64,000 nucleotides of DNA, taken from assembly GCF_024707545.1 (NCBI RefSeq), contig NZ_CP062229.1, positions 5,933,501-5,997,500 of the forward strand. Reading direction: 5' to 3'. A program made the position numbers and the translations under genes. The stretch is from Mesorhizobium onobrychidis. GTDB lineage: Bacteria > Pseudomonadota > Alphaproteobacteria > Rhizobiales > Rhizobiaceae. Each line of letters starts with the position of its first letter. Within the stretch, counting starts at the first letter, position 1. Positions 46,798 to 56,256 of the stretch are shown here, piece after piece. Under the pieces are notes generated by a model. It did no database searches. It saw nothing but the letters and a program-made list of their open reading frames with translations, and was not told where the DNA came from.

Positions 46798-48039
46798 TTA
46801 CCGCCTTCTCCTCGGCTTCTCCAATAGCGCGACGGCCTCGACATGCGGCGACCACAGGAACTGGTCGATCGGCGTTACGCTTTTCAGGGCGTAGCCGCCG
46901 TCGATCAGGATGCGCAGGTCCCGCGCCAGCGTCACCGGATTGCAGGAAACCGCGGCGACCAGCGGCACGTCGGAACGGGCAATCTGCTTCGACTGGTCCT
47001 CGGCGCCGGCGCGGGGCGGATCGAACACAATGCCATCGAAGGCATTCAACTCCTTGAATGTGAGCGGCCGCCGAAACAGGTCGCGGCGTTCGCTGGTCAC
47101 GCGCTTCAGACCGCTGGCGAAACGAAACGCCCGGTCGAGCGCCGAAAGCGCTGCCGCGTCACCCTCCACCGCATGGACTTCCGAGTTGGCGGCGAGGCGT
47201 AGCGCAAAGCTGCCGCAGCCGGCGAAGAGATCGGCGACTTTTTTGGCGCGCGCGAGGTGCCGGCCCACGATGTCGGCCATCGTCTGCTCGGCGGCTTCGG
47301 TGGCCTGCAGGAAGGCGCCCGGCGGCACCGCGACGGCGATGTCGCCGAACATGACAACCGGCTTCTTTGGCTCGATGATGATCTCACCATCGATCGAAAG
47401 CCTGGCCAGCCCCTGAGCAATAACGAAGTTGGAGGCGACGCGGCGCTGGTTCTCACCAAGCTTGCCGGACTCGTGAACCGCGACATCGAGGCCGGAACCC
47501 GTCGCCGTGACCGTCATGCGGAACGATTTCGTCGTTGCGCAAACCAATTCGGCGAGTGCTGTCAGACGGTCGAGCTTTGCGACGATCTCGGGCAGCGAGA
47601 TCGGGCATTCCTCGATGGAAATGATTTCGGACGACAGCGCGCGAACGAAGCCGAGCAGCATGCCGGCCTCGCCCCGTCGGGCGGTGAACACGACGCGCCG
47701 ACGCGTCTGCGGCGCGCATGGCACCAGCGCGTCAATGTCGCAAGTGATACCCTTGCTGTTGAGCGCATGCGCAACCTTGTCGCGCTTCCACCGATGATAA
47801 GCTTCGGCCTCAAGATGCTGGATGGCGCAGCCGCCGCATTCGGTGAAATGCCGACAGGCAGGGTCGATGCGAAGCCGCGAAGCATCAAGCACCGACATCA
47901 GCGTGGCACGGTCCTTTTCGCGCGCGGCGGTGACGGTTTCACCGGGCAGCGTGAACGGAATGAAAAGCTCGCCGGTTTCGGTCTCGGCGACGCCGTCGGC
48001 CTGGGAGCCCAGCCTTGTGATCGTGAAGCGCGCGTTCAT
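46798..48039 (-). CDS. TrmA/RlmD-family RNA m5U methyltransferase
   Basis: A 413-residue protein from ATG 48039 (MNARFTITRLG). An N-terminal TRAM-like segment is followed by iron-sulfur ligands C62, C68, C71 and C145 (CRHFTECGGC and EECPIS). The SAM domain has ADLFAGCGSFALRLA and IVFDPPRAG, and the catalytic Cys is in VAAVSCNPVTLARD. It methylates uridine at C5 in rRNA or tRNA; the exact site cannot be told. It overlaps tlyA by 4 bp (ATGA), as in other Rhizobiales. Confidence 0.92.
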   Translation of the reverse strand: MNARFTITRLGSQADGVAETETGELFIPFTLPGETVTAAREKDRATLMSVLDASRLRIDPACRHFTECGGCAIQHLEAEAYHRWKRDKVAHALNSKGITCDIDALVPCAPQTRRRVVFTARRGEAGMLLGFVRALSSEIISIEECPISLPEIVAKLDRLTALAELVCATTKSFRMTVTATGSGLDVAVHESGKLGENQRRVASNFVIAQGLARLSIDGEIIIEPKKPVVMFGDIAVAVPPGAFLQATEAAEQTMADIVGRHLARAKKVADLFAGCGSFALRLAANSEVHAVEGDAAALSALDRAFRFASGLKRVTSERRDLFRRPLTFKELNAFDGIVFDPPRAGAEDQSKQIARSDVPLVAAVSCNPVTLARDLRILIDGGYALKSVTPIDQFLWSPHVEAVALLEKPRRRR

Positions 48040-48830
48040 CGGCCTCCGATCCCCCTGTTCTCGACTCCGGCGTCTTTGATCCCGGCGAGCAGGAACTCGC
48101 GGTTGCCGTCGCCGCCTTCGATCGGTGACAGATGCAGTCCCAGCGAGCGCCAGCCCGGGACGCCGTCGAGCCAATCCTGCAGCAGGCCGGCAACCCGCGC
48201 GGCATCGTATGGGTCTTTCAGCAAGCCGCCCTTGCCGATCGCCTCGCGGCCCGCCTCGAATTGCGGCTTGACCAGAAATATTGCTCTGGCGCCGCTCCTG
48301 GCAATGGCGAGCGCCGGCGGCAGCGCCAGTTTCAACGAGATGAAGCTGACATCGGAGACGATAAAATCCGGAATGCGATCGGCAAGATCGGCGGCGGAAA
48401 GATCACGAGCGTTCAATCCCTCGATCACCGTCACACGCGGATCGCCAGCGATATCCGGATGTATCTGGCCATGCCCGACATCGATCGCCGTGACATGTGC
48501 CGCGCCGCGTTCGAGCAGCACTTGAGTGAAGCCTCCGGTCGAGGCGCCGACGTCGAGCGCTTCGCTGCCGGCTGGATCGAGACCGAAATGATCGAGCCCG
48601 GCGATCAGCTTCAGCGCAGCACGCGACACGTAACCCTGCGCCGGATCATCGACGGCTATGAGGCAATCAGCCAGGACGGTCTGGCCGGGCTTGCGGGCGA
48701 TGACGCCGTCAACCGTCACAGTACCGCGCTCGATCGCGTCGCGGGCGCGAGAGCGGCTGGGGAACAGGCCGCGCGCGACGAGAAGTTCGTCGAGCCGCTG
48801 GCGTGTGCTGGCTGGCAAAGGGGAGTTCAT
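48036..48830 (-). CDS. tlyA: TlyA-family rRNA (cytidine-2'-O)-methyltransferase
   Basis: A 264-residue protein. Residues 10-70 form an S4 RNA-binding domain (RLDELLVARGLFPSRSRARD and AIERGTVTVDG). The FtsJ-like SAM domain has ALDVGASTGGFTQVLLERGA and FIVSDVSFISLKLALP with an invariant Lys in LVKPQFEAGREA. TlyA methylates 16S and 23S rRNA; older annotation called it hemolysin. It heads the tlyA-RNA-methylase pair. dxs, which usually precedes it, is 5.4 kb away here. Confidence 0.93.
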   Translation of the reverse strand: MNSPLPASTRQRLDELLVARGLFPSRSRARDAIERGTVTVDGVIARKPGQTVLADCLIAVDDPAQGYVSRAALKLIAGLDHFGLDPAGSEALDVGASTGGFTQVLLERGAAHVTAIDVGHGQIHPDIAGDPRVTVIEGLNARDLSAADLADRIPDFIVSDVSFISLKLALPPALAIARSGARAIFLVKPQFEAGREAIGKGGLLKDPYDAARVAGLLQDWLDGVPGWRSLGLHLSPIEGGDGNREFLLAGIKDAGVENRGIGGR

Positions 48831-49004
48831 CGGCCTTCATGGCGAAAGCCCGTCACGAAGGCAAGGATATTGGGGAAGACAACGAACATCTTGCGAAAGC
48901 GGCGAGCGCATCAGGCTGCGCCACAATCTGTTGAATATCGCACCAGGTCCGGCACAATGTTGGGAACGTATGCTCGTGTTGCTGCCAGAACGTGAGGAGG
49001 ACGG

Positions 49005-49406
49005 ATGCTGACCGGAACCTGCCATTGTGGCGCGGTCCACTGGACGTTGGAGGGCGACCCCGGCTCGATCACTGCCTGCAATTGCACGCTTTGCCGCCGC
49101 TATGGCGCGCTGTGGGCTTACGATTATGTTGACGAACGCATCCGTCTTGCGGGACCGACAAGTGCTTATACGCGCTCCGGAAAGGATGACCCGTCGCTCG
49201 AGTTTCTGTTCTGTCCGACATGCGCCTGTGTGCTGGCCTGGCGTGGTTTGCGCGCCAGTGCCGCCGGTCGCACTCGGATCGCCGTCAATGTGAGGCTTGC
49301 GCCGCCAGACACCGTCGCCGACCTCCCAATCGACCATTTCGATGGTCTCCATACGTTCGAGGACCTGCCGCGCGATGGTCGCTGCGTGCGCGATATGTGG
49401 TTCTAG
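49005..49406 (+). CDS. GFA (glutathione-dependent formaldehyde-activating-like) family protein
   Basis: A 133-residue protein. Zinc-binding Cys motifs of the GFA fold are CHCGAVHWTLEG (residues 5-7), CNCTLCRRYGALWAY and FCPTCACVLAW. Most family members do not act on formaldehyde, so only the fold is claimed. The start has GAGGAC upstream. It begins the accessory segment that separates tlyA from dxs. Confidence 0.87.
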   Translation: MLTGTCHCGAVHWTLEGDPGSITACNCTLCRRYGALWAYDYVDERIRLAGPTSAYTRSGKDDPSLEFLFCPTCACVLAWRGLRASAAGRTRIAVNVRLAPPDTVADLPIDHFDGLHTFEDLPRDGRCVRDMWF

Positions 49407-49613
49407 TGGAAAAATCTGACACTCAGTACCAGTGCGGAAGGGCGGAAGATGACCCCTTCGCGGAGGTTCGTTCGCGACCGGCCGAATTCACGCCTATGAC
49501 CCAAACGCGACCTTCATCAGCCCATTTCGCTGCCCGATGGCCGACGCTCACCCCAACCAGCGTTCCTGACCCAAAGCCGACCAGAGCAGGACTAGGCTCC
49601 AAAGCGATACTCT

Positions 49614-49659
49614 ATTATCATGGAAACAGTTGCCCAATTATCATGGAAACAGTTGCCCA
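49614..49659. repeat. 23-bp perfect tandem duplication upstream of the cyclase gene
   Basis: ATTATCATGGAAACAGTTGC plus CCA occurs at 49614-49636 and again at 49637-49659. The unit is not a multiple of 3 and ends 15 bp before the chosen cyclase ATG, so it should be untranslated. It supports starting the cyclase at 49675 rather than upstream. Confidence 0.9.
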
Positions 49660-49674
49660 GCGCCGGAAACCTCC

Positions 49675-51864
49675 ATGGAGCGCAGGCTTGCGGCGATACT
49701 TGCCGCTGACATCGTTGGCTACAGCCGCCTTATGGAAGCCGATGAGGCGGATACCCTCGCGCGCCTGAAGAGCACCCGCGAGAACCTGATCGATCCGAAG
49801 ATCGCCGCTCATAAGGGGCGCATCGTGAAGCTCATGGGCGACGGCGCGCTGATAGAATTCTCCAGCGTGGTCGACGCGGTCGGTTGCGCCGTCGAAATCC
49901 AGCGGACGATGGCGGAGTGCAACGCCGAACTGCCGAAGGAAAAACAACTCGAATTCCGCATTGGCGTAAACCTTGGCGATGTGATTGTCGAAGGGCAGGA
50001 TATCTATGGCGACGGCGTGAACGTCGCGGCGAGACTGGAAGGATTGGCCGAACCCGGGGGCGTCCTTATTTCAGGAACGGCATTCGATCAGGTCGAGAGA
50101 AAGCTGGATTTTGAGTTCGAATTCTTGGGTGAACAAAAGCTCAAGAACATCGAAAAACCTATTCGTCTGTATCGGGTAGGCCCGCGGGCACACGCCGCAT
50201 CCGGAACAGTTCCAACAAAACGCAAGCGCTATATCGAATGGCGCCGGCCGGCGGTCGCGGCGACGGCGCTGATCCTGATCGCCGGAGGTGTAGCACTTTG
50301 GAAGGTCGTCGGGGACGGTTCAGGACCGCCGGTCGAGGTGGCCTCCAGGGAAAGAATGGCGCTCCCGCTACCTGACAAGCCATCGATCGCTATCTTGCCA
50401 TTCACCAACATCTCGAGCGACGCCGGCCAGCAGCACTTCGCCGACGGCATGACCGATGACTTGATCACCGACCTTTCCAAGGTTTCTGGCCTCTTCGTGA
50501 TCGCGCGAAACTCGACATTCGTTTACCGCGGCAAGCCGGTAAAAATCAGCCAGGTCGCCGAAGAACTTGGCGTGCGTTACGTTCTCGAGGGGAGCGTACG
50601 GCGAGCCGGCGGGCAGGTGCGAGTCAACGCGCAGCTCATCGATGCCCTCACCGGCGGGCATGTGTGGGCGGACAGGTTCGATGGAAACGTCGCCGATATT
50701 TTTGCGGTCCAGGACGTTTTTGTCGCAAAGATCGTCGAAGCGTTGAAGGTCAATCTCACCACCACCGAAAAAACGGAAATTGCCCGCGCCAAGCCGGACA
50801 ACATTGCAGCCAAGGAAGCTTTCGAAAAGGGTTGGAGCCTTTATCTCCGTTACAACGCAAAGGACACAGCTGCCGCCATCACTTCCTTGAAAAAAGCAAC
50901 CGAACTTGATCCCGAGTATGGGCGAGCTTATGCCGCCCTGGCGCTGGCCTACTTCCGCGTCGTTGACTCACTCTGGGGTAAAGAACTCGGTAGGGACGAA
51001 CCATATTTCTGGTGGGGAGCTCACGATTACGTAGAGCTGGCCAAGAAATATCCAACGTCACTGTCTTATACGGTCGAGGCATTGCGGGACGTTTATCAAG
51101 GTCTGGCCGAAGATGCACGCAGGAATGCCGGTCGAGCGGTTGCATTGGATCCCAACGACCCCGAAGCACACATCGCAACGGCTTGGGCGCTGACGATCTC
51201 AGGCGAACCTGCCGAGGCGCTGAATTTCGTCGCGACCGCCATGCGGCTCAACCCGACCTATCCAAGCCACTACGTTCTCGCTCGTGGATTGGCGCTTTTT
51301 GCAATGGGCGATCTGAAACAAGCGGCTGAGGTGTTCGGAGAAGGCGTCAGGCGAAACCCAGACGCAACTGCGCTCTTTCTACCACTCAGTTCCGTGCTGG
51401 CGCAGCTCGGGCGCCGGGAAGAAGCCAGGCAAATGCTCCTGAAGTTCCGACCGGGTGCAGACCAGAAAGGGCTCGAAAATCTTCCCGACACCTATATCTT
51501 CTCGTTCCAATGGGATTATGAACACGCAGGCGTGCGGGAGCGCCTGTATGATGGTCTCCGTATCGCTGCGCTGCCGCTGGCCATCACCGTTACGAGCCTG
51601 GAAGCAGAGCTTGAGACCGGCAATCCCTTTTCCCAGCAATATGCGGCAAAGCGACTGGGCTGGTTTGGACCAGCGGCAGCACAAGCCGTTCCGGCTCTGG
51701 TTGAAGCGCTTAAGGTTGAATATCTCCGCCGGGATGCCATCGAGGCGCTGGGAAAGATCGGGCCTCCGGCACGAGCTGCGATACCTGCGCTCGTGGCACT
51801 CCAGAATGAAGCTCTAATTGGCATTCACGCAAAGGACGCGCTGTCCAAAATCAGAGGCAATTGA
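49675..51864 (+). CDS. Class III adenylate/guanylate cyclase with TolB-like, TPR and HEAT regions
   Basis: A 729-residue protein from ATG 49675 (MERRLAAILAADIVGYSRLM). The cyclase domain (residues 1-175) has metal Asp D12 and D56 (KLMGDGALIEF) and the transition-state region GDGVNVAARLEGLAEPGGVL. A single membrane helix lies near residue 200. A TolB/FlgO-like domain follows (PDKPSIAILPFTNISSDAGQ), then TPR-type helices, then HEAT-like repeats at the end (AAQAVPALVEALK, ARAAIPALVALQNEA). It would make cAMP or cGMP under control of the extracytoplasmic part. Such cyclases are numerous in rhizobia. Confidence 0.9.
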   Translation: MERRLAAILAADIVGYSRLMEADEADTLARLKSTRENLIDPKIAAHKGRIVKLMGDGALIEFSSVVDAVGCAVEIQRTMAECNAELPKEKQLEFRIGVNLGDVIVEGQDIYGDGVNVAARLEGLAEPGGVLISGTAFDQVERKLDFEFEFLGEQKLKNIEKPIRLYRVGPRAHAASGTVPTKRKRYIEWRRPAVAATALILIAGGVALWKVVGDGSGPPVEVASRERMALPLPDKPSIAILPFTNISSDAGQQHFADGMTDDLITDLSKVSGLFVIARNSTFVYRGKPVKISQVAEELGVRYVLEGSVRRAGGQVRVNAQLIDALTGGHVWADRFDGNVADIFAVQDVFVAKIVEALKVNLTTTEKTEIARAKPDNIAAKEAFEKGWSLYLRYNAKDTAAAITSLKKATELDPEYGRAYAALALAYFRVVDSLWGKELGRDEPYFWWGAHDYVELAKKYPTSLSYTVEALRDVYQGLAEDARRNAGRAVALDPNDPEAHIATAWALTISGEPAEALNFVATAMRLNPTYPSHYVLARGLALFAMGDLKQAAEVFGEGVRRNPDATALFLPLSSVLAQLGRREEARQMLLKFRPGADQKGLENLPDTYIFSFQWDYEHAGVRERLYDGLRIAALPLAITVTSLEAELETGNPFSQQYAAKRLGWFGPAAAQAVPALVEALKVEYLRRDAIEALGKIGPPARAAIPALVALQNEALIGIHAKDALSKIRGN

Positions 51865-52001
51865 TCGACCCTGGACGCGCGCCAGGGACTTCCGCTTGTG
51901 GGCAACTCGGACCTGCTGCGATGTCCGCTCCGGAGCTGCTGCTGGGGGCAAGGAGACATTAGACGCGTCCAGTCCGCCATCCCAGTTTATGAGTAGTCGG
52001 C

Positions 52002-53600
52002 CTAGGCGAACCACCAGCGTTCGGCGATCTTAAGCCCGTCCATCGGCCAGTTCGACGCCACCTCCCCATGGGCGAGAGCCTTGGTGTGGGCATCGACATA
52101 GGAGTTGAAGACGACATTAATGAGCCCGCCGTCGTCATGCAGCAATTGCTGCATTTCGGCATACATGCCGGCACGCTTGGTATCGTCGGTCTCCGAGCGG
52201 GCGGCGACGAGCAGCTCATTAAAGCGCGGATTTTTCCACAACGTTTCGTTCCACACCGCTTCCGCCGCATAGGCGGTGGTGAACATCCAGTCGCACGTCG
52301 GCCGGCCGGCCCAGTAAGAGGCGTAGAACGGCTTCTTGAGCCAGACATTGTCCCAGTAGCCTTCATTGGGCTTCCTGATCACATTCAGGTTGAGCCCGGC
52401 CGCCCGGGCATGCTCCTGCCACAGGAGAGCCGAGTCGGTCGCACCCGTGAACCCGGCATCCGCGACCGACAGGTCGAACTGGGTGTTCTCGGCCCCCGCC
52501 TTCTTGAGAAGGCTCTTGACCATGTCGGGGTCGTAGACGTGCTTCGGCTGCGGATCGATCGCGAACTTGACGGTCGGTGCGATCGGATTGTCGTTGCCGA
52601 CGGCGCCGTGGCCGAGAAACACCTTCCGCACGATCTCGTCGCGATTGAGCGAGTACTTGATCGCATTGCGCACATCGGGATTGTCGAAGGGCGCCTTCTG
52701 GACGTTCATGACATAGACGTAGTGGCCGTAGCCCGTCGTCTCCGAGATCACGAGATCGGGGTTCTGCCTCAGAATGTCGAGCGTCTTCAGATCGCAGCGA
52801 TCCATGTAGTGGACCTCGCCGGTGTTGAGCGCGTTGGTGCGCGCCGTTACATCATTGATCGCCAGGCATTCGACACGGTCGAACCAGCCCTTGTCGGATT
52901 TGAAGTAGTTCGGGTTCTTGTTGAAGGTTGCGATGACGCCGGGCTCGAATTTCTCGAGCATATAGGGGCCGGTGCGGATGCCCGACTCCCAGTCGACGCC
53001 GCCCTCTTTCGCCGGCATTACCGGGATGTCCGACATGATGTAGGGGAAGTCGGCATTGCCGCCGTCGAGTTCGAACACCACCGTCTCGGCACCGTCGGCG
53101 ACGACGTTCTTGACCGAAGCCAAGAGCGATTTCAACACCGATCTCGTGCCCTCGATGGTGTGATGCCTGACCGAGGCCACGACATCGTCGGCGGTGACCG
53201 TCTTGCCATTGTGAAAGGTGGCTCCTTTCCTCAGTTTGAACACCCACTTCTTGGCGCCGTCTGACGGCTCAAAGCTCTCGGCGAGGTCGGGGACCACATT
53301 GCCCTTGGAATCGATCTCGGTCAGGCTGTTCGACAAGGTTCCGAATAGCGCGGTGCCGGTGAACGGGTTGACGTTGGTACTACCCGGGTCCAGTGTATCG
53401 GTGGCGGCGGCGTCGCCGATGCCGATCTTCAAGGTGCCGCCCTTCTTGGGCTCGGCGCGCACCGTCTGGACGAACATCGCATTGGCGGCCGTGGCGGTAA
53501 GGCCGGCGGCGAGGGCCAGCTGAACAAAGTCGCGACGCGAAACCCTGCCTTTCGCGGCAAGCTTGGCGACCGACTGCAGCTTCGTTTCAAATTCCGTCAC
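52002..53600 (-). CDS. ABC transporter substrate-binding protein, family 5 (peptide type)
   Basis: A 532-residue periplasmic protein. A GTG at 53600 with GAGGGAGAGA upstream is preferred; ATG 53630 is the alternative. A twin-arginine signal SRRDFVQLALAAGLTATAAN (RR about 22-23) is clear. The mature part has the DppA/OppA features: FEPSDGAKKWVFKLRKGATF, NGKTVTADDVVAS and NAIKYSLNRDEIVRKVFLG. Peptides or nickel-like substrates are typical, but the ligand is unknown. No permease or ATPase gene adjoins, so it is an orphan here. Confidence 0.92.
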   Translation of the reverse strand: MTEFETKLQSVAKLAAKGRVSRRDFVQLALAAGLTATAANAMFVQTVRAEPKKGGTLKIGIGDAAATDTLDPGSTNVNPFTGTALFGTLSNSLTEIDSKGNVVPDLAESFEPSDGAKKWVFKLRKGATFHNGKTVTADDVVASVRHHTIEGTRSVLKSLLASVKNVVADGAETVVFELDGGNADFPYIMSDIPVMPAKEGGVDWESGIRTGPYMLEKFEPGVIATFNKNPNYFKSDKGWFDRVECLAINDVTARTNALNTGEVHYMDRCDLKTLDILRQNPDLVISETTGYGHYVYVMNVQKAPFDNPDVRNAIKYSLNRDEIVRKVFLGHGAVGNDNPIAPTVKFAIDPQPKHVYDPDMVKSLLKKAGAENTQFDLSVADAGFTGATDSALLWQEHARAAGLNLNVIRKPNEGYWDNVWLKKPFYASYWAGRPTCDWMFTTAYAAEAVWNETLWKNPRFNELLVAARSETDDTKRAGMYAEMQQLLHDDGGLINVVFNSYVDAHTKALAHGEVASNWPMDGLKIAERWWFA

Positions 53601-53630
53601 AGATGCTCTCTCCCTCGAACGGAAGATCAT

Positions 53631-54209
53631 GCGAGACCCTCGGCGGCCCGAGAGACTTTAGGACGATAGCACAACAGGCATTCCCGAGCTAACGAGGACC
53701 TCCGGCAGCGCACGGTCGGACTCGTGTCCTCTCGCTTGCTCCCGCGCGGACTTGGGCCTCGCCCGGGGCGGATGGATCGGTCGATATCCAGTTCGTTGGC
53801 TGCGACGGAAAGATTGCCAACTGTATTTCGATTACACCAGGCTGGAGTCACTGGGTCCGCCTCTATCACCCGCGCACGCAAATTTTAGATCGCACGTGGG
53901 TATTCCCGGAGCCCAAGCTGATGAATTGATATGAGGATGTCGAATGTCCGCTCTTCCACAGCTGCCCTGGAATCGCTTTCGCTAATGTCCGTTTCTGGCG
54001 CTGGTCGCTCATTTCCAGTCGACAATCGAACGGCACGAAACCACCCATTTCTGCTCTTCACACGCGGTACCAAGCGTCAGGATTTCACTCTGCTTCTGAG
54101 AAGATTGGCCGCGAGACCAGAGACACCGTAGGCGAATGCCAAATGACAACGCAAACAGTCAGCTACGACCGCGCGTCGGGAAGCTTATTCAAGCCGTTGA
54201 GACTTTGAT
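53631..54209. other. Intergenic, no gene recognised
   Basis: Nearly 580 bp between the binding-protein gene and the dxs stop. Open frames are short (up to 84 codons) and of mixed phase. One minus-strand run (MSDQRQKRTLAKAIPGQL) does not match a family I know. No RNA gene was recognised. Confidence 0.45.
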
Positions 54210-56150
54210 TCAGGCGCTTTGCGCGCTGGCGGTGTGTCCCAGCGCCACGAAGACGGTGCGCACGATACCGGCGGCATCAAGCCCGGCGTCGGCGTACATC
54301 TTTTCGGGCTTGGCGTGATCGACAAAAGTGTCGGGCAACACGAGCGGGCGTACCTTCAGGCCGTTTTCCAGCAGCCCTTCATGGGCCAGGAATTGCAGCA
54401 CATGGCTGGCGAAGCCACCGACCGCGCCCTCTTCCACCGTTACCAGCACCTCATGCGAGCGCGCCAGCCGCCGGATCAGGTCCTCGTCGAGCGGCTTGGC
54501 GAAACGAGCATCGGCGACCGTGGTGGAAAGCCCTGCCGCGCCGAGCTCCTCGGCCGCAGCCAGGCAATCCTGCAGCCGCGTGCCGAAGGAAAGCAGCGCA
54601 ACCTTGGTGCCCTCCTTGACGATACGGCCCTTGCCGATTTCGAGAACCGAGCCACGCTCCGGCAAGTCGACGCCGACGCCGTTGCCGCGCGGGTAGCGGA
54701 AGGCAATGGGGCCTTCATCATAGCTTGCCGCCGTGCGCACCATGTGGCGCAGTTCAGCCTCGTCCGCCGCGGCCATGACGACGAAACCGGGCAGCGTCGC
54801 CAAAAAAGTCGTATCGAAGGCGCCGCAATGGGTCGCCCCGTCGGCACCGACGAAGCCGGCGCGATCGATCGGAAAGCGCACCGGCAGTTTCTGGATCGCC
54901 ACGTCGTGGACGACCTGGTCGTAGGCGCGCTGCAGGAAGGTCGAATAGATCGCCGCGAAAGGTTTGAAGCCTTCCGTGGCAAGGCCGGCGGCAAAAGTCA
55001 CCGCGTGTTGCTCGGCGATACCGACATCGAAGGTCCTCGACGGGAACGCCTCGCCGAAGAGGTCGAGGCCGGTGCCGTTCGGCATGGCGGCGGTGATGGC
55101 GACGATGCGATCATCTTCCCGGCCTTCCTGGATCAGGCTTTCGGCAAAGACTTTCGTGTAGCTCGGCGCGTTGGCCGGCGCCTTGGCCTGCGCGCCGGTG
55201 ATGACGTCGAATTTGTTGACGCCGTGATATTTGTCGGCGGCCGCCTCGGCCGGCCCATAGCCCTTGCCCTTCTGGGTCACGACGTGGATCAGCACCGGAC
55301 CGTCGGCATTGTCGCGGACGTTCTTCAGCACCGGGATCAGGTGCTCGAGATTGTGACCGTCGATCGGGCCGATGTGATAAAAACCCATTTCCTCGAACAG
55401 CGTGCCGCCGGTGACATAGCCGCGCGCATGCTCGACCGCCCGCTTGATGGCGCGATCGGCGCGCTCGCCGAGATAGGAGGTCAGTTTCTTGCCGAAATCG
55501 CGCAAGCCCAGATAGGCCTTGCCCGACGCCAGGCGGGCCAGATAGGCGCTCATTGCGCCGGTCGGCGGAGCGATCGACATGTCGTTGTCGTTGAGGATGA
55601 CGATCAGACGGGCATCGAGCGCGCCGGCATTGTTCATCGCCTCATAAGCCATGCCGGCCGACATGGCGCCGTCGCCGATAACGGCGATGACATTGTTGCG
55701 GCCACCGGAGAGATCGCGGGCCATTGCCATTCCGAGGCCGGCGGAAATGGAGGTCGAGGAGTGGGCGGCGCCGAACGGATCGTATTCGCTCTCGGCGCGC
55801 TGGGTGAAGCCGGACAGGCCGCCCTCTTGCCGCAGCGTGCGGATACGGTCGCGGCGGCCGGTCAGGATCTTGTGCGGATAGGCCTGGTGACCGACATCCC
55901 AGATCAGCCGGTCGTCTGGCGTGTTGAAGACATAGTGCAATGCGACCGTCAGTTCGACCACGCCAAGGCCAGCACCGAGATGTCCGCCGGTGTGGGACAC
56001 GGCGTCGATCAACTCGGTGCGAAGCTCCAATGCCAACTGCGGCAGATCACGTTCGTCAAGCGTCCTGAGGTCGGCCGGGATGCGGACCTTGTCGAGAAGG
56101 GGCGTATGGAGCTTTGCGTTCACTGGTGGTAGGGCCTGCTTTTTATTCAC
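54210..56150 (-). CDS. dxs: 1-deoxy-D-xylulose-5-phosphate synthase
   Basis: A 646-residue thiamine-diphosphate enzyme starting the MEP isoprenoid pathway, here from a GTG (56150); a second GTG nine codons later is possible. [19 protein letters not shown] and the ThDP/Mg motif [18 protein letters not shown] are in the N-terminal domain. The central domain has [19 protein letters not shown] and [18 protein letters not shown]. The end of the pathway (ispH) is 18 kb away. It lies between accessory genes and the pirin gene, and an opposite-strand open frame is its shadow. Confidence 0.97.
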   Translation of the reverse strand: MNKKQALPPVNAKLHTPLLDKVRIPADLRTLDERDLPQLALELRTELIDAVSHTGGHLGAGLGVVELTVALHYVFNTPDDRLIWDVGHQAYPHKILTGRRDRIRTLRQEGGLSGFTQRAESEYDPFGAAHSSTSISAGLGMAMARDLSGGRNNVIAVIGDGAMSAGMAYEAMNNAGALDARLIVILNDNDMSIAPPTGAMSAYLARLASGKAYLGLRDFGKKLTSYLGERADRAIKRAVEHARGYVTGGTLFEEMGFYHIGPIDGHNLEHLIPVLKNVRDNADGPVLIHVVTQKGKGYGPAEAAADKYHGVNKFDVITGAQAKAPANAPSYTKVFAESLIQEGREDDRIVAITAAMPNGTGLDLFGEAFPSRTFDVGIAEQHAVTFAAGLATEGFKPFAAIYSTFLQRAYDQVVHDVAIQKLPVRFPIDRAGFVGADGATHCGAFDTTFLATLPGFVVMAAADEAELRHMVRTAASYDEGPIAFRYPRGNGVGVDLPERGSVLEIGKGRIVKEGTKVALLSFGTRLQDCLAAAEELGAAGLSTTVADARFAKPLDEDLIRRLARSHEVLVTVEEGAVGGFASHVLQFLAHEGLLENGLKVRPLVLPDTFVDHAKPEKMYADAGLDAAGIVRTVFVALGHTASAQSA

Positions 56151-56256
56151 GTGCGAAATAGGCCGCTGGCCGGCGAATGTAAATGCGTGTGAGTGACGCG
56201 GGCCAGATTCAAAGTGTTAAGGTTTCCTTTGCGTGTCCAAAACCGCGCGCGGCGCT

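Noticed and set aside
53866..54048. Small ORF of 60 codons in the 53.6-54.2 kb gap
   Set aside because: No ribosome binding site, no family resemblance, and overlapping frames of equal quality.
54219..56132. 637-codon open frame opposite dxs
   Set aside because: It mirrors dxs almost exactly and has no recognisable domain; a composition shadow.
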